A DNA stretch of 10,223 nucleotides, from NCBI RefSeq assembly GCF_000720325.1, contig NZ_JOJM01000151.1:1-10223 (forward strand), written 5' to 3'. The notes under the pieces are model-generated. The model did no database searches. It was given only the letters and a program-made list of their open reading frames with translations, and was not told the DNA's origin. Both the position numbers and the translations under genes were made by a program. Below are positions 9,300-10,223 of the stretch, one piece after another. Each line of letters opens with the position of its first letter. Position 1 is the first letter of the stretch. Source of the stretch: Streptomyces sp. NRRL B-1347. GTDB lineage: Bacteria > Actinomycetota > Actinomycetes > Streptomycetales > Streptomycetaceae.

Positions 9300-10223
9300 A
9301 TCGGCCACACCCAGTCCGCCGCCGGTGTCGCCGGTGTCATCAAGATGGTCATGGCCATGCGCGAGGGCGTCCTGCCGCAGTCCCTGCACGTGGACCGGCC
9401 GAGCACGCACGTCGACTGGTCCGCAGGAGCCGTCGAGCTCCTCGCGGAGACGCGGGAGTGGGCCGGTCGCCAGGACGGCGGACCGCGCCGCGCGGGCGTC
9501 TCGTCCTTCGGCGTGAGCGGCACCAACGCCCACGTGATCGTGGAGCAGGCGCCCGCCGGGCAGCCCGCGGAGGCCGTGGAGCCGATCGCGCCCGTGGCGA
9601 CGGCCGTGCCGTGGCTGGTGTCCGGCCGCAGCGCGGAGGCCCTGCGGGCACAGGCCGACCGGCTGCGCGAGCACATGGTGACGCACACCGACCTGGACCC
9701 GGCGGCCGTCGGCTCGGCGCTGCTCTCGGGCCGGTCCGCGCTCGAACACCGGGCCGTGGTCCTGGGCCGGAGCAGGGACGAATTCCTGGTCGGCCTCGAA
9801 GCCCTGGCGTCAGGTGGCCCGGGCGTGGTCTCCGGCGCGGTGACCGAGGGCCGCCTGGGCGTCCTCTTCACCGGTCAGGGCAGTCAGCGGATCGGGATGG
9901 GCCGGGAGCTGTACGAGGCGTTCCCGGTCTTCGCGGATGCGTTGGACGAGGTGTGTGCTCATATTGATCCGTGGATAGAACGTTCGCTCCAGAGCGTGAT
10001 GTATGGTCCGGACGCCGACCTGCTTGAGCAGACCGGCTACGCGCAGCCCGCCCTCTTCGCCGTCGAGGTGGCGCTCTACCGTCTGGCCGAGTCCTTCGGC
10101 GTACGTCCGGAGGTCGTGGGCGGGCACTCCATCGGTGAGCTGGCTGCCGCGTACGTGGCCGGGCTCTGGTCTCTCGAAGACGCGGCTCAACTGGTCGCCG
10201 CTCGCGGCCGGTTGATGCAGGCG
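9300..10223 (+). CDS. PKS fragment 4: end of ketosynthase, KS-AT linker and start of AT; runs off the window
   Basis: The frame stays open for 308 codons to the last base. It starts at [20 protein letters not shown], which supplies the third KS catalytic residue (His codon 9306-9308). It then completes the KS with [20 protein letters not shown] (about 9496-9555), and has a full KS-AT linker ([20 protein letters not shown]) and the AT from about 9855 ([13 protein letters not shown]). The AT Ser is in GHSIGE, codon 10128-10130. The Ile after Ser (not Gln) and a protein sequence identical over 78 residues to the AT at the window start point to malonyl-CoA; the HAFH site that would confirm this lies beyond the window. 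The intact KS-AT linker here is a useful ruler for what is missing near 5254. Confidence 0.9.
   Translation, partial: MGHTQSAAGVAGVIKMVMAMREGVLPQSLHVDRPSTHVDWSAGAVELLAETREWAGRQDGGPRRAGVSSFGVSGTNAHVIVEQAPAGQPAEAVEPIAPVATAVPWLVSGRSAEALRAQADRLREHMVTHTDLDPAAVGSALLSGRSALEHRAVVLGRSRDEFLVGLEALASGGPGVVSGAVTEGRLGVLFTGQGSQRIGMGRELYEAFPVFADALDEVCAHIDPWIERSLQSVMYGPDADLLEQTGYAQPALFAVEVALYRLAESFGVRPEVVGGHSIGELAAAYVAGLWSLEDAAQLVAARGRLMQA
9989..10223 (+). repeat. AT-coding long direct repeat, copy 2
   Basis: This is the partner of the repeat at the window start, offset by 9988 bases. The copies are about 96% identical by direct count. The match runs to the last base of the window, so its right end is not seen. 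Its left end cannot be judged because copy 1 begins at the window edge. Confidence 0.95.

Larger units (their letters stand above)
3890..10223 (+). pseudogene. Second modular PKS gene as a whole, interrupted by three frame-changing junctions; 3' end outside window
   Basis: Read across three frames, this is one collinear PKS: docking coiled coil - KS - AT(methylmalonyl) - dimerization element - KR - ACP - KS - AT(malonyl, partial). The reading frame shifts near 5254, 8430 and 9300, each time with loss of conserved sequence, so the DNA as given cannot encode a working synthase. Segments on either side are free of stops and retain their motifs, and I saw no gradual decay. I label it a pseudogene only because the frame is broken; short-read mis-assembly of near-identical PKS modules is at least as likely. 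The ACP-to-KS junction near 8430 could also hide a boundary between two genes, since the linker or docking sequence is missing there. The pieces are described separately. Confidence 0.75.

Noticed and set aside
1..10223. TTA codons that would suggest bldA-dependent translation
   Set aside because: On reading through the sequence I noticed no in-frame TTA in the PKS frames, so there is nothing to support this type of control within the window.
1..10223. A previously undescribed defence, mobile or regulatory system
   Set aside because: All coding capacity with recognisable motifs is standard modular PKS. The unusual points are junctions, repeats and codon patches within it, not an unknown gene set.

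Overview
The window is a high-GC (visibly over 70% G+C) stretch of plus-strand coding DNA, with the strong G/C third-position bias and the modular type I polyketide synthase (PKS) genes typical of Streptomyces and related actinomycetes. Essentially every base is PKS coding sequence. There are no tRNA, rRNA, regulator, transport or insertion-sequence genes, and no untranslated stretch of note.

Layout. Bases 2-3889 are the 3' part of one PKS gene, whose KS lies upstream of the window: AT (malonyl type) - DH - KR (B type) - ACP - C-terminal docking region. Its TAA stop is followed immediately by the ATG of a second PKS gene at 3890, preceded by a good ribosome binding site. This second gene encodes an N-terminal coiled-coil docking segment, then KS - AT (methylmalonyl type) - dimerization element - KR (A1 type) - ACP. 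A further module follows, KS - AT (malonyl type by its active-site motif), which runs off the window end.

How the parts work together (inference from domain order). The upstream module should add a malonate unit and leave a trans double bond. The chain then passes through the docking pair to the second protein, which adds a methylmalonate unit and leaves an alpha-methyl, L-beta-hydroxy unit. A malonate extension follows. I cannot name the product.

The main surprise is that the second gene is not a continuous reading frame. It is cut by three abrupt junctions, near 5252-5257, 8424-8435 and 9293-9302. At each one conserved sequence is missing and the frame changes: the KS-AT linker at the first, the end of the ACP plus the start of the next KS at the second, and 146 bases of the KS including the HGTGT catalytic motif at the third. 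Elsewhere the domains are intact and look selected. For the first and third junctions, restoring a segment of the length seen in the sister module restores the frame. This is either mis-assembly of repetitive PKS DNA or a genuinely broken gene; the sequence alone cannot decide, and I favour mis-assembly.

Other structure: the first 235 bases and the last 235 bases are nearly identical AT-coding repeats that differ only at synonymous positions; a six-copy GTAGAC hexanucleotide repeat encodes a Val-Asp run in the first KR; and there are patches of T-ending codon use in parts of the AT and KR regions. I found no new class of system here.
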